Part shown: positions 16,185 to 23,093 of the stretch, piece by piece
Position numbering within the stretch: position 1 is the first letter of the stretch
Layout of the letters: each line of letters begins with the position of its first letter
Assembly (NCBI GenBank): GCA_944358545.1
Contig: CALVRJ010000011.1
Location: 1-35,392 of the forward strand
Source: an uncultured Bacilli bacterium
GTDB lineage: Bacteria > Bacillota_I > Bacilli_A > RF39 > UBA660
Reading direction: 5' to 3'
DNA: 35,392 nucleotides
The notes under the pieces: model-generated
What the model was told of the DNA's origin: nothing
Database searches by the model: none
What the model saw: only the letters and a program-made list of their open reading frames with translations
Translations under genes and position numbers: made by a program

Positions 16185-16391
16185 ATGAACGAATTAAAAG
16201 AGCTTAGGAAAAAAAATAATTATACATGCCAAGATATGAGTGAAAAACTAAATATTAGTAAGCCTTTTTATTGGCAAATAGAAAACGGCCGAAGAAGGTT
16301 ATCTTATATTATGGCAATTAAGATAGCTAAGATATTTAATTTAAAGCCTGATGATATTTTTTATGAGGAGCTAAAAAACAAGGATCTTTAA
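16185..16391 (+). CDS. Small XRE-family regulator (HTH only)
   Basis: 68 aa, essentially one helix-turn-helix domain: NYTCQDMSEKLNISKPFYWQIENGRRRLSYIMAIKIAKIFNLKPDDIFYEE. This resembles the Cro/C.BclI-like small repressors of phages, plasmids and toxin-antitoxin loci, but no toxin or phage gene is beside it. Divergent from the 121-aa XRE gene. Its stop codon overlaps that of ssb, which is read in the opposite direction. Confidence 0.85.
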   Translation: MNELKELRKKNNYTCQDMSEKLNISKPFYWQIENGRRRLSYIMAIKIAKIFNLKPDDIFYEELKNKDL

Positions 16392-16402
16392 TCCTTGTTT
16401 TT
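16373..16402. terminator. Bidirectional terminator in overlapping gene ends
   Basis: Perfect 9-bp stem AACAAGGAT / ATCCTTGTT (16377-16385 with 16391-16399), 5-nt loop, with A6 on the left and T5 on the right, so it can terminate in both directions. The hairpin lies over the last codons of both the XRE gene and ssb, whose stops overlap in its loop. Confidence 0.85.
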
Positions 16403-16714
16403 GCTTGATAAAAAGGTTACTTTTTCAGCTATAACTTCGGTTAAATACTTACGACCTTCTTCTGTTTCATAATTGTATGTTTGAAGCCGTCCTTTGATAC
16501 CGACAAGATCTCCTTTTTTACAGTAATCTGTAGTACTTGTTGCAACTCCTTGCCATAATTTACAACAGATGAAATCGCTTTCATATTCTCCTTCTGAGTT
16601 TTTATATGGTCTTGGAACAGCAACGACTATGCGTGCTACTTTTTTGCCTGTTTCTGTTTGGTATAATTCCGGGTCATTGGCAAGACGACCAACTAAAACA
16701 ATTTGATTTAACAA
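16388..16714 (-). CDS. ssb: Single-stranded DNA-binding protein (short form)
   Basis: Binds single-stranded DNA during replication, repair or uptake. 108 aa with one OB fold: LNQIVLVGRLANDPEL, VARIVVAVPR, FICCKLWQGVA, KGDLVGIKGRLQT. It ends right after the fold (EKVTFLSSKNKD) and lacks the acidic DDDIPF tail that recruits partner proteins, so it resembles the short SsbB/YwpH type rather than the main SsbA. I use a TTG start at 16714, seven bases after AAAGGAGG, giving the family-typical MLNQIVLVGRL; the frame upstream of that site is not preceded by any ribosome binding site. It stands outside the usual rpsF-ssb-rpsR operon. Confidence 0.88.
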   Translation of the reverse strand: MLNQIVLVGRLANDPELYQTETGKKVARIVVAVPRPYKNSEGEYESDFICCKLWQGVATSTTDYCKKGDLVGIKGRLQTYNYETEEGRKYLTEVIAEKVTFLSSKNKD

Positions 16715-16821
16715 GATTGTTCCTCCTTTCGCCAATCATAATACTCAGATAGGCTTGGGATGACAAATGGGAAAAAGATTGATTTAATACTTGAAAATAA
16801 GCTTTTTTCAGGATTATTTGA

Positions 16822-17100
16822 TGGTAATTTGCTTATTTTCAGCGAAATATTTTTTTAGATATGTAAATTTACTAGTTTTGCCAATAGTAAATTGATTATT
16901 TTGAGGATTACTTTTATTGTAAAATTAATTTTTGGTAATATTTTTGATAGAAATTTTGTTATTTTCCAAATAATTTTTATGAAAAATTGATTTTTTCGAA
17001 AATTTACAAAGTAATTTTATCATTTTTAGCTATTTTAGGGATTAAAAAAGCAGGAAATTTGATTATTTTCCGGCTATTTTATTATGAAATTTTATTTTTT
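16822..17100. repeat. Degenerate ~62-bp tandem repeat in an AT-rich gap
   Basis: The 380-bp gap upstream of ssb has no gene I can support. Units beginning (A/T)(G/A)GTAAATTGATTATTTT-like at about 16822, 16884, 16947 and 17010 repeat at 62-63 bp, with a last shorter one at 17054; TTATTTTC recurs in most units. Identity is low and the region is very AT-rich, so part of the pattern may be chance. The ssb promoter must lie here but is not clear. Confidence 0.45.
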
Positions 17101-17105
17101 TAAAT

Positions 17106-17138
17106 AAAAAGAAGTTACTAACATTCTAGGGTAACTTC
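17106..17138 (-). terminator. Terminator of the sufU-sufB operon
   Basis: GAAGTTAC / GTAACTTC (17111-17118 with 17131-17138). On the minus strand it is followed by TTTTTATTT. The hairpin contains the last codons and stop of the 111-aa gene. Confidence 0.75.
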
Positions 17139-17453
17139 GGTTTTTTTTGGTTTACCATTTTGATAATTAATTGTTATTTTGGCAACTGTTTTTGTCTTAT
17201 CGCAGTTTTCTAAGCCTTGTAAGTTATAGTCTTCGCCATTTTCGTTGGCTTCTTCAAGCATATCAAGGGTTACTTCATAGACTTGAGTACTTTCATTTGA
17301 ACTCATGTATTTATTAAAGTAGTCTTTTGCGGCAACACGCATTCTTTTCTCTTCTGCTTGTAAGTTTTGTTCAGTTTTGCCATAAAAGACGAAACCGATA
17401 ATCGCAACTATGACTATAATTACGGCGACGATTATTCCCCATTTACCTTTCAT
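17118..17453 (-). CDS. Small membrane-anchored protein of unknown function
   Basis: 111 aa. KGKW is followed by one strong hydrophobic helix (about 5-24, GIIVAVIIVIVAIIGFVFYG) and a soluble domain of about 85 residues, probably outside the membrane, with two cysteines (GLENCDKTKT and the C-terminal Cys) that could bridge. No motif recognised. It starts 14 bp after sufB with AAGGAGG before the ATG and is co-transcribed with sufB, but nothing else links it to Fe-S assembly. Confidence 0.75.
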   Translation of the reverse strand: MKGKWGIIVAVIIVIVAIIGFVFYGKTEQNLQAEEKRMRVAAKDYFNKYMSSNESTQVYEVTLDMLEEANENGEDYNLQGLENCDKTKTVAKITINYQNGKPKKTEVTLEC

Positions 17454-17466
17454 TTTATTTACCTCC

Positions 17467-18780
17467 TTAGAAATAGTTTTTTAGCAGGGCGTTTAATTCT
17501 ACGGCGTATTCCATTGGCAAGTTTTCCCTAAATTCATCGATGAAGCCAATTATTAGAAGCTCTTTAGCACGGTCTTCATTAAGTCCCCTACTCATTAGAT
17601 AGAATAATTTTTCTTCATCAAGTTTGGATACTGTGGCTTCATGTTCAAGATATGACGTCGGATTATCAACGATATTAGTTGGAATAGTATCGCTTTTAGA
17701 TTGTTTATCTAAAAGAATGGTATCACATTTGATAATACTTTTAGCATTTTCGGCAGATTTATCAATGTAAACTTTACCTCGATAATTAGCTACTCCACCA
17801 CTAGCGGCGATAGATTTGCTGACGATGTTACTTGAGGTGTTTGGAGCTAAATGGATAGCTTTAGCGCCGGCGTCTTGGTACTGTCCTTTACTAGCAACGG
17901 CAACAGAGATACAACTTCCACTAGCGCCTTTGCCTTTTAAAACACAACAAGGATATTTCATATTGATTTTAGCTCCGATATTACCATCAATCCATTCCAT
18001 AGTTCCATTTTCATCAACTTCGGCTCTTTCAGTTACGAGGTTATAAATGTTGTTAGCCCAGTTTTGAATGGTAGTGAAACGGCAACTGGCATTCTTTTTA
18101 ACGAATACTTCAACAACAGCGGCATGAAGTGATCCAGTTGTGTGATAAGTGGCTGTACAGCCTTCCATATAGTGAACGTGACTATCTTCATCAACAATGA
18201 TTAGAGTTCTTTCAAATTGTCCCATGTTTTTTGTGTCAATCCTAAAATAAGCTTGCAATGGTCTTTCGATTGTTACATGAGGTGGAACATAGATAAATGT
18301 TCCTCCACTCCATGCTGCACTGTTGAGGGCGGCATATTTATTATCGTCATATGGGACTAATGTTCCCATGTATTTTTTGACGATGTCAGGGTGTTTTTGT
18401 AATGCTTCGTCCATACTGCAGAAAATGACACCTTTGTCTTCTAACTCTTTTATCATATTTTGGTAAACTACTTCGCTTTCATATTGTGCGCCGATGCCGT
18501 CTAAATATTTCTTTTCAGCATCAATTAAGCCAATTTCAGCAAATGTGTCTTTGATTGGGCATTCATCCCAATTTTTTGTGGCTTTGGTATCTTTGGTTAC
18601 TTTTTTGAAGTAATTGATACTATCAAAGTCTAGATCTATTTCAGGTCCAAAATCAGGATCAGGCATTTCTTTATATTTTTTATATGATTTTAAACGAAAG
18701 TCTGTCATCCATTTGGGCTCTTTTTTATATTTAGATATTTCGATGATTTTTTCCTCATCGAGTCCATATTCTTTTGTCAT
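17467..18780 (-). CDS. sufB: Fe-S cluster scaffold protein SufB
   Basis: Core of the SufBCD scaffold on which Fe-S clusters are built before transfer to apoproteins. About 437 aa against the usual 465. Family motifs: [128 protein letters not shown]. The start at [10 protein letters not shown] (18780) fits relatives; its ribosome binding site GGGTG is weak, and an ATG at 18807 is also in frame. It follows sufU. sufC, sufD and sufS are not in the window. Confidence 0.95.
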   Translation of the reverse strand: MTKEYGLDEEKIIEISKYKKEPKWMTDFRLKSYKKYKEMPDPDFGPEIDLDFDSINYFKKVTKDTKATKNWDECPIKDTFAEIGLIDAEKKYLDGIGAQYESEVVYQNMIKELEDKGVIFCSMDEALQKHPDIVKKYMGTLVPYDDNKYAALNSAAWSGGTFIYVPPHVTIERPLQAYFRIDTKNMGQFERTLIIVDEDSHVHYMEGCTATYHTTGSLHAAVVEVFVKKNASCRFTTIQNWANNIYNLVTERAEVDENGTMEWIDGNIGAKINMKYPCCVLKGKGASGSCISVAVASKGQYQDAGAKAIHLAPNTSSNIVSKSIAASGGVANYRGKVYIDKSAENAKSIIKCDTILLDKQSKSDTIPTNIVDNPTSYLEHEATVSKLDEEKLFYLMSRGLNEDRAKELLIIGFIDEFRENLPMEYAVELNALLKNYF

Positions 18781-18819
18781 TTTTTTCACCCATAGTAATT
18801 GTAACATAAATATTTAAAA

Positions 18820-18860
18820 ATAAAAAGCCTTCAGTTAGCTAAAAAACTAGTTTTGGGCTT
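18820..18860 (-). terminator. Possible attenuating hairpin between sufU and sufB
   Basis: On the minus strand AAGCC (18860-18856) can pair with GGCTT (18829-18825), with further internal pairing of CTAGTT/AGTTAG type, then TTTTTATTTTT. It would sit right after the sufU stop and before sufB, so it may reduce sufB transcription relative to sufU. Confidence 0.4.
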
Positions 18861-19278
18861 CTATTTGGTTTAAGAGTTTTTCTAGACCCCACCAAGAAAG
18901 TAAGGCGCATTTTTTTCTGTTAGGCTGACGATGAATGTCATCATAGACGACGGCTTCTTCTAATATGTTTTTATCATATGGTTTCTCATCAAGCATATTT
19001 AAAAAATTTTGAATGATATTTTTTGCTTCATCTAAAGTTTTACCAATAAGGGTATCTGTCATAATAGAAGATGAGCTAGTACAAATGGCACAGGCTTCAC
19101 CGTCAAACTTTATATCTTTGATTATGTTATTTTCGACTTTTAATTCGAGGTTTACTTCGTCAATACAACTTTCATTGTTCATGTTTATTTTAAGGTAATC
19201 ATTATCCCCGGTAAGGCCTTTATTGCGAGGATTTTGATAATGGTCTAAAATGATGTTTCTTTTTATTTCGGAATCCAT
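18847..19278 (-). CDS. sufU: Sulfur-transfer protein SufU
   Basis: A zinc-bound protein that accepts persulfide sulfur from SufS and delivers it to SufB. 143 aa, normal. Zinc ligands and active residues are visible: C38 and D40 (NESCIDEV), C63 (GEACAIC) and C124 (RKKCALLSWWGL). An extra cysteine at C66 is unusual, and Ile replaces the usual Gly after C38. The start at MDSEIKRN has AAGGTG 6-7 bases upstream and lies just after the preceding gene; a longer frame to 19311 would overlap that gene. The cognate desulfurase sufS is not adjacent. Confidence 0.92.
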   Translation of the reverse strand: MDSEIKRNIILDHYQNPRNKGLTGDNDYLKINMNNESCIDEVNLELKVENNIIKDIKFDGEACAICTSSSSIMTDTLIGKTLDEAKNIIQNFLNMLDEKPYDKNILEEAVVYDDIHRQPNRKKCALLSWWGLEKLLNQIEAQN

Positions 19279-19279
19279 A

Positions 19280-19981
19280 TTATTCACCTTCTTTTCCGTA
19301 TACTGTTTCATCTAATTCGAAATAGAAATTTCTAAGTTCTTCAAATGTACAGAAGAAAACTGCTGGAAGATTTAGTGCCGCTTTGGTTTTAATTTCTTCA
19401 ATGACGCTATTTATTGGAACGGCTTTTTTAAAGCTGATTTTAGTGTTTTGTTTTTCTTTATAAATGGCAACACCACATTTACCTTGAGTATATAACTTAG
19501 CGCCTGTTACAAACAAAATTTGGGCATTTATAACGTCATTTATTATTTTAGCAATGTTATAAACTGTTGACATTATTTGATAGTTATGAGTGTGATTTGT
19601 ATTTATCATATTATCTTCGATTTCTTCTTTGATACGAGTAAACATTTGATCGGCATTTTCAGAGTCACATGATAGTTCGACGTATATTTTAGATGTACTA
19701 TCACTGCGAATGTTAAATTCACAATTAGGTATTTCTGTTGTGAGGTCCATTAAACAACCAATAATGTTTAGTTTCTTAGAGTTTAAATGGAAGATGATGT
19801 AAGCAAGGTCTTTATCTTTTTTTCCTGTACTGGCAATTGATGGAATTATTTCGTTGTTATAGGCGGTATAGAGAAGTAATTCGAGTATTCTCGAACCTTC
19901 TGACATATCATGAAAATAAAGTGATCTTCCTTTGTCGTCCATTAAGGTTACATCGACGATACTTGGTTTTGTGTAGTTCAT
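19280..19981 (-). CDS. Unknown protein, first gene of the sufU-sufB operon
   Basis: 233 aa, not recognised. No signal peptide or membrane segment; mixed alpha/beta composition. Notable pieces: VTLMDDKGRSLYFHDMSEGSRILELLLYTAYNNEIIPSIAST near the N-terminus, LNIIGCLMDLTTEIPNCEF in the middle and LPAVFFCTFEELRNFYFELDE near the end. Cysteines are scattered and not clustered. It ends 2 bp before sufU, so the two are very likely co-expressed; a role in Fe-S metabolism is only inferred from that. The start at 19981 follows AGAGGGCGG, with a strong promoter just upstream. Confidence 0.75.
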   Translation of the reverse strand: MNYTKPSIVDVTLMDDKGRSLYFHDMSEGSRILELLLYTAYNNEIIPSIASTGKKDKDLAYIIFHLNSKKLNIIGCLMDLTTEIPNCEFNIRSDSTSKIYVELSCDSENADQMFTRIKEEIEDNMINTNHTHNYQIMSTVYNIAKIINDVINAQILFVTGAKLYTQGKCGVAIYKEKQNTKISFKKAVPINSVIEEIKTKAALNLPAVFFCTFEELRNFYFELDETVYGKEGE

Positions 19982-20005
19982 TTTATCCGCCCTCTTTCTT
20001 CTTTA

Positions 20006-20034
20006 ATTATAAATGTTTTTTACTGTTTTGTAAA
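20006..20034 (-). promoter_or_regulatory. Promoter of the sufU-sufB operon
   Basis: On the minus strand TTTACA (20029-20034), 17 bp, TATAAT (20006-20011). It lies back to back with the spoVS control region. Confidence 0.75.
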
Positions 20035-20093
20035 TAATTTGGAATATTAGTTTTTTTGTTTAATATATTTTAGTATCAAAGGAGGAAATAATT

Positions 20094-20354
20094 ATGGAAA
20101 CACTTAAAGTAAGAGCTAAATCAAACCCTAGTTCAGTGGCTGGAGCTTTAGCAAATGTATTTAGAGAGAAAGGAACGGTGGAAATACAGGCAATTGGAGC
20201 TGGAGCATTAAATCAAGCGGTTAAGGCAATTGCGATTGCACGTGGGTTTGTAGCTCCAAGTGGAAAGAACTTAATTTGTATTCCAGCGTTTACCGATATT
20301 ATAATCGATGGCGAAGAACGGACAGCTATTAAGTTAATTGTAGAGTCACGTTAG
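20094..20354 (+). CDS. spoVS: Stage V sporulation protein S
   Basis: 86 aa, full length, closely matching SpoVS: ETLKVRAKSNPSSVAGALANVFREKG, AIGAGALNQAVKAIAIARGFVAPSG, FTDI, EERTAIKL. The family binds nucleic acid and supports late sporulation in Bacillus, but it is also found in non-sporulating bacteria, so it does not by itself show that this organism forms spores. AAAGGAGGAAA precedes the ATG. A monocistronic unit with its own terminator. Confidence 0.95.
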   Translation: METLKVRAKSNPSSVAGALANVFREKGTVEIQAIGAGALNQAVKAIAIARGFVAPSGKNLICIPAFTDIIIDGEERTAIKLIVESR

Positions 20355-20374
20355 ACCTTTTAAGGTCTTTTTTT
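20353..20374 (+). terminator. spoVS terminator
   Basis: AGACCTT / AAGGTCT (20353-20359 with 20362-20368) followed by T7. It starts at the stop codon. Confidence 0.85.
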
Positions 20375-20430
20375 GTTTTTTAGAGGATATGAGATTTTAA
20401 TATCGTATATATATTATAGAGGTGACTATA

Positions 20431-21213
20431 ATGCTTAAACCATTTAATAAAGATATTGACGGATTTGAAAATGAGGATGAGTTTGTCTTTTATTTAAATA
20501 ATCGGAAGGTTGGAAATCTTAATCCGCTGTTTGACGATTTATTTACTTATCTTTTTGGTTTGGTTAACCCTGATTCAATGATTTCATGTATGAAAAGTTT
20601 TGAGAAGCAGAAAGCTGATATTATCGTAAAGATTGGTAATACAGAAAAACGGATTAGTATTAAGAAAGGAATTAAAAATTCTGTACATGCCGAAAAATTC
20701 GAGATTTTCATTTTATTTCTTCGAAGTATTGGTTTTGGTGATCCGATTATTCGTGAAATTTGTCTTTTTCATTATGGCGACGGGACTTTAGATGGAACGG
20801 GTGTTAAGAGAATTAGTTCTTTAGAATATAAAGAATGTCATCAAGATAAACTCGATATGATTAATTTTTATTTTAACCAAGAAGAGGTTATTAGAAAATG
20901 TGTGAAAAGATTCGTTTTACAAGGAAATAATTCAGATAAGGAAATAGATGCCATTATATATGGTACTGTAGATGATTTTATATGGGCAAGTTCTTCTGAA
21001 GTTATGGATGCAATTATACGAAACAAAGATATTAAAAGGACTGGTTTAGGTTTTGGGTCACTTTTTTATCAGCCTTTTAATAGATGCCTTAATTATAATA
21101 AAAAATATGAAGATAAAAGAAATTACATTCAGATAAAGTGGTATCACCTAGTTGATGATTTGATTTGGGCAATGAACGAGAGATATAAAAAATCTCATGT
21201 TTTATCTAATTAA
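20431..21213 (+). CDS. Unknown protein with a PD-(D/E)XK-like motif
   Basis: 260 aa, cytosolic. The stretch ADIIVKIGNTEKRISIKKG with D63 and K78/K79, followed by NSVHAEKFEIFILFLRSIG with E88, resembles the core of restriction-endonuclease-fold proteins, in which an Asp and an x-x-K on neighbouring strands bind metal. That assignment is by eye and unproven. A GDGTLDGTG stretch and two WA motifs (DFIWASSSE, DLIWAMNERY) occur further on. I start at the ATG at 20431 with GAGGTG 7 bases upstream; the in-frame GTG at 20422 lies within that site. It is transcribed alone, between spoVS and the tRNA-Gly. Confidence 0.75.
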   Translation: MLKPFNKDIDGFENEDEFVFYLNNRKVGNLNPLFDDLFTYLFGLVNPDSMISCMKSFEKQKADIIVKIGNTEKRISIKKGIKNSVHAEKFEIFILFLRSIGFGDPIIREICLFHYGDGTLDGTGVKRISSLEYKECHQDKLDMINFYFNQEEVIRKCVKRFVLQGNNSDKEIDAIIYGTVDDFIWASSSEVMDAIIRNKDIKRTGLGFGSLFYQPFNRCLNYNKKYEDKRNYIQIKWYHLVDDLIWAMNERYKKSHVLSN

Positions 21214-21291
21214 TTGTTTGATTTCTCTTGGTTTTTGACAAATGTATTTAGATTTAATTTTTATTTTTTTGAAATTGAAAGGCTGGAATGC

Positions 21292-21320
21292 TTGACATAG
21301 ATTAAATTTATCAGTATAAT
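21292..21320 (+). promoter_or_regulatory. Consensus promoter of tRNA-Gly(TCC)
   Basis: TTGACA (21292-21297), exactly 17 bp, TATAAT (21315-21320): a full consensus sigma-A promoter, starting transcription about 11 bases before the mature tRNA. Confidence 0.9.
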
Positions 21321-21337
21321 TTATATTGTCTACTGAT

Positions 21338-21411
<74 letters not shown>

Positions 21412-21422
21412 TTATGAAAAAC

Positions 21423-21454
21423 ACTTACAGGATAAATTGTTCTGTAAGTTTTAT
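21423..21454 (+). terminator. Terminator of tRNA-Gly(TCC)
   Basis: ACTTACAG / CTGTAAGT (21423-21430 with 21442-21449), 11-nt loop, then TTTTATTTT. Confidence 0.7.
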
Positions 21455-21465
21455 TTTACAAAAAA

Positions 21466-21494
21466 AATCGAACTTCCACAAGGAAAGCTTGGAA
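21466..21494 (-). repeat. Inverted partial copy of the tRNA-Gly 3' half
   Basis: AATCGAACT (21466-21474) and AGCTTGGAA (21486-21494) are exact reverse complements of the tRNA T-loop segment AGTTCGATT (21387-21395) and anticodon segment TTCCAAGCT (21369-21377). Order and spacing are nearly kept (11 against 9 bases between the two blocks). It lies between the tRNA terminator and the promoter of the next gene. Confidence 0.7.
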
Positions 21495-21507
21495 ATGTTA
21501 AAAAAAG

Positions 21508-21536
21508 TTGTATTTCTCGATAAAAAGTGATATTAT
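21508..21536 (+). promoter_or_regulatory. Promoter of paralogue A
   Basis: TTGTAT (21508-21513), 17 bp, TATTAT (21531-21536) with an extended TGA in front of the -10. Confidence 0.6.
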
Positions 21537-21575
21537 TATTCCTTGTCTATTTAAAATGTTTAGAAGGGATTAGAA

Positions 21576-22025
21576 ATGAAATTATTAGAAAATGATAATA
21601 TTTACATTCAGGCAAAAGATTTAGCCATACTGTTTAATACGGATAATGCGATTCCTTTTTCAGTATTTGGAATTACACTTAGTAATCATAACTGGGTAAA
21701 AAAAGGACATGATTTTGATTTTATTGTTTTTGACGAAAGTTTTATTACTTATTTTAATGAATTCGATTGGATTATCGATTTTAATAAGGCTTTTGATTTA
21801 GATGAAGGGTTAATAAAAAAAGAAATTAAGAAACATCAAAAGATTTTAGAAGAATTAGATACTGATGTAGATATGAATAAGTACGAAAAGGAAAAAAACA
21901 TAATTTTTGATTTAAGAATGATTCTTTCTTTAAAGAATGAAAAAAGATTTGTAATGAATAAAATTGACAGAGAAAATAAAAGATTAGCTTTGAGTAAAAG
22001 AATGTATTATATTACTGAAAGATAA
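21576..22025 (+). CDS. Unknown protein, paralogue A of a three-gene family
   Basis: 149 aa, not recognised, no membrane segment. It shares with the proteins at 22582 and, more weakly, 22120 an opening MK(L/I)(L/I)..D..Y(I/V)...DL, a central DWIIDF-like element (here EFDWIIDFNKAFDLDEGLIKKEIKKHQKILEEL) and a lysine/glutamate-rich helical C-terminal half, probably coiled-coil. The ATG has AAGGGAT 7-8 bases upstream. It sits 165 bp after the tRNA-Gly. The acidic N-terminal half and basic C-terminal half suggest a protein-binding or structural role, but nothing firm can be said. Confidence 0.7.
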   Translation: MKLLENDNIYIQAKDLAILFNTDNAIPFSVFGITLSNHNWVKKGHDFDFIVFDESFITYFNEFDWIIDFNKAFDLDEGLIKKEIKKHQKILEELDTDVDMNKYEKEKNIIFDLRMILSLKNEKRFVMNKIDRENKRLALSKRMYYITER

Positions 22026-22031
22026 TTTTTA

Positions 22032-22061
22032 TTGAATTGGCATTTAATTATGTGATATAAT
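22032..22061 (+). promoter_or_regulatory. Promoter of paralogues B and C
   Basis: TTGAAT (22032-22037), 18 bp, TATAAT (22056-22061) with an extended TGA. The predicted start (about 22067) falls at the foot of a perfect hairpin. Confidence 0.65.
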
Positions 22062-22064
22062 TTG

Positions 22065-22098
22065 TAATACAAGTCCCACTATAAAGGGACTTGTATTA
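22065..22098 (+). promoter_or_regulatory. Perfect 13-bp hairpin at the predicted 5' end of the B-C mRNA
   Basis: TAATACAAGTCCC (22065-22077) and GGGACTTGTATTA (22086-22098) form a perfect stem with the 8-nt loop ACTATAAA. No T run follows, so it is not an ordinary terminator. It begins where transcription should start, so it is either a 5'-terminal RNA hairpin (mRNA stability or control) or a dyad operator at +1. Confidence 0.75.
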
Positions 22099-22119
22099 GC
22101 CTATTAGAAAGGAATTGCT

Positions 22120-22575
22120 ATGAAAATACTTGATAAAGATTTAGGCAGTGTGAATGTTCAAATTAAAGATTTGTATTATTTAAGTAATTGTTCTGAATAC
22201 CATGATAGCATATACAAGTTACTTAAGCGAAATTTTTATAAGCTATCTATTTTAAGACCTGACGATGATTATTATTTAAAGTTTTGTGATACTTTAGATA
22301 GTGATTTGATTATGAAAAATCCATATATTGTTGATTTTGATGAAGTTTCTGAATTGTCAGTAGAAAAAATTCTTAAAAAGATAAATGATACGGAAAGACA
22401 AAAAGCTGAAGTGTGCCATCGTATTTGGAATATACTTTTTATAAAGCCAATGTATGATACAACTTCTTTACAAAAAGATATAACTAGTTATATAGGGTTA
22501 TATAATAATGTGATTGATGATTATGAAAAAATTTGTAAAGATAGAAACTTAACTATTAAAATAAAAAGGAGATAA
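22120..22575 (+). CDS. Unknown protein, paralogue B
   Basis: 151 aa, not recognised. It resembles A and C in layout: MKILDKDLGSVNVQIKDLYYLS at the start, NPYIVDFDEVSELSVEKILKKIND in the position of the DWIIDF element, then a helical C-terminal half ending in basic residues (LTIKIKRR). It is the most diverged of the three. AAAGGAATTGCT precedes the ATG. C follows after 6 bp, so B and C form an operon. Confidence 0.7.
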   Translation: MKILDKDLGSVNVQIKDLYYLSNCSEYHDSIYKLLKRNFYKLSILRPDDDYYLKFCDTLDSDLIMKNPYIVDFDEVSELSVEKILKKINDTERQKAEVCHRIWNILFIKPMYDTTSLQKDITSYIGLYNNVIDDYEKICKDRNLTIKIKRR

Positions 22576-22581
22576 TGAAAA

Positions 22582-23058
22582 TTGAAAATTATTAAAAATG
22601 ACTCTTTATATATTTATAATTCAGATATATATATGATACGATATTTTAGTGGAAAGAATTTAAATCTTAGTAATTTACGTCTTTACTATAATAACGATTC
22701 GAAAAAGGCTTCTGATTTTTTACTTGTAGATGATGAAGCTAAAGATTTTATAATAAGCCTAGATTATATAATTAATTTTGGTGACTGCATTATTTTATCA
22801 GATGAAGAAATTGATAAAGAAATAGTTTCATATGAAGACGATATTGATAGAATTACTAATAATAACAATTACGATAATCTTGAAAGTTCTAATTTAGAAA
22901 TTGAAAAATATAAGTTTATGATTAAACAGCTTGAAGAAGTTAAAAAAGCTAGAAGAGGAAAAAGTAAAATTATTTTCCCCGATTTTATTCAAGACAAGTT
23001 ACCAAAAGTTTCTGAGTCTAGAATGAAGAAGCTTATAAAAAGTTTACCTCGTTTATAA
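22582..23058 (+). CDS. Unknown protein, paralogue C, TTG start
   Basis: 158 aa, not recognised, similar to A (MKIIKNDSLYIYNSDIY; SLDYIINFGDCIILSDEEIDKEI; basic end MKKLIKSLPRL). The only in-frame start near the ribosome binding site AAAGGAG is the TTG at 22582. The ATG at 22575 is in another frame and meets a stop after six codons. The two are separated by a 7-bp tandem duplication (TGAAAAT twice from 22576). Removing one copy would join that ATG to the same reading frame and restore the MKII- start shared with A and B. Confidence 0.7.
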   Translation: MKIIKNDSLYIYNSDIYMIRYFSGKNLNLSNLRLYYNNDSKKASDFLLVDDEAKDFIISLDYIINFGDCIILSDEEIDKEIVSYEDDIDRITNNNNYDNLESSNLEIEKYKFMIKQLEEVKKARRGKSKIIFPDFIQDKLPKVSESRMKKLIKSLPRL

Positions 23059-23073
23059 GGTAATCTTTTTTTT
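23044..23073 (+). terminator. Terminator of the B-C unit
   Basis: TTACCT / AGGTAA (23044-23049 with 23058-23063), 8-nt loop, then TC and T8. It overlaps the stop of C. Confidence 0.75.
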
Positions 23074-23082
23074 GCTTTGTAA

Positions 23083-23088
23083 TATAAT
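23083..23088 (+). promoter_or_regulatory. -10 box five bases before the DUF2974 gene start
   Basis: TATAAT at 23083-23088 with the ATG at 23094. Transcription would start at or next to the ATG, giving a leaderless mRNA. No Shine-Dalgarno sequence is present in the T-rich stretch before the ATG. No good -35 is seen. Confidence 0.5.
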
Positions 23089-23093
23089 TTATT

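Noticed and set aside
16441..16623. Second minus-strand ORF inside ssb
   Set aside because: It is in another frame of a clear ssb gene and its translation looks random.
16736..17117. Replication origin, because of strong AT richness next to ssb
   Set aside because: No DnaA-box cluster (TTATCCACA-like) was seen, and dnaA, dnaN or other origin genes are absent.
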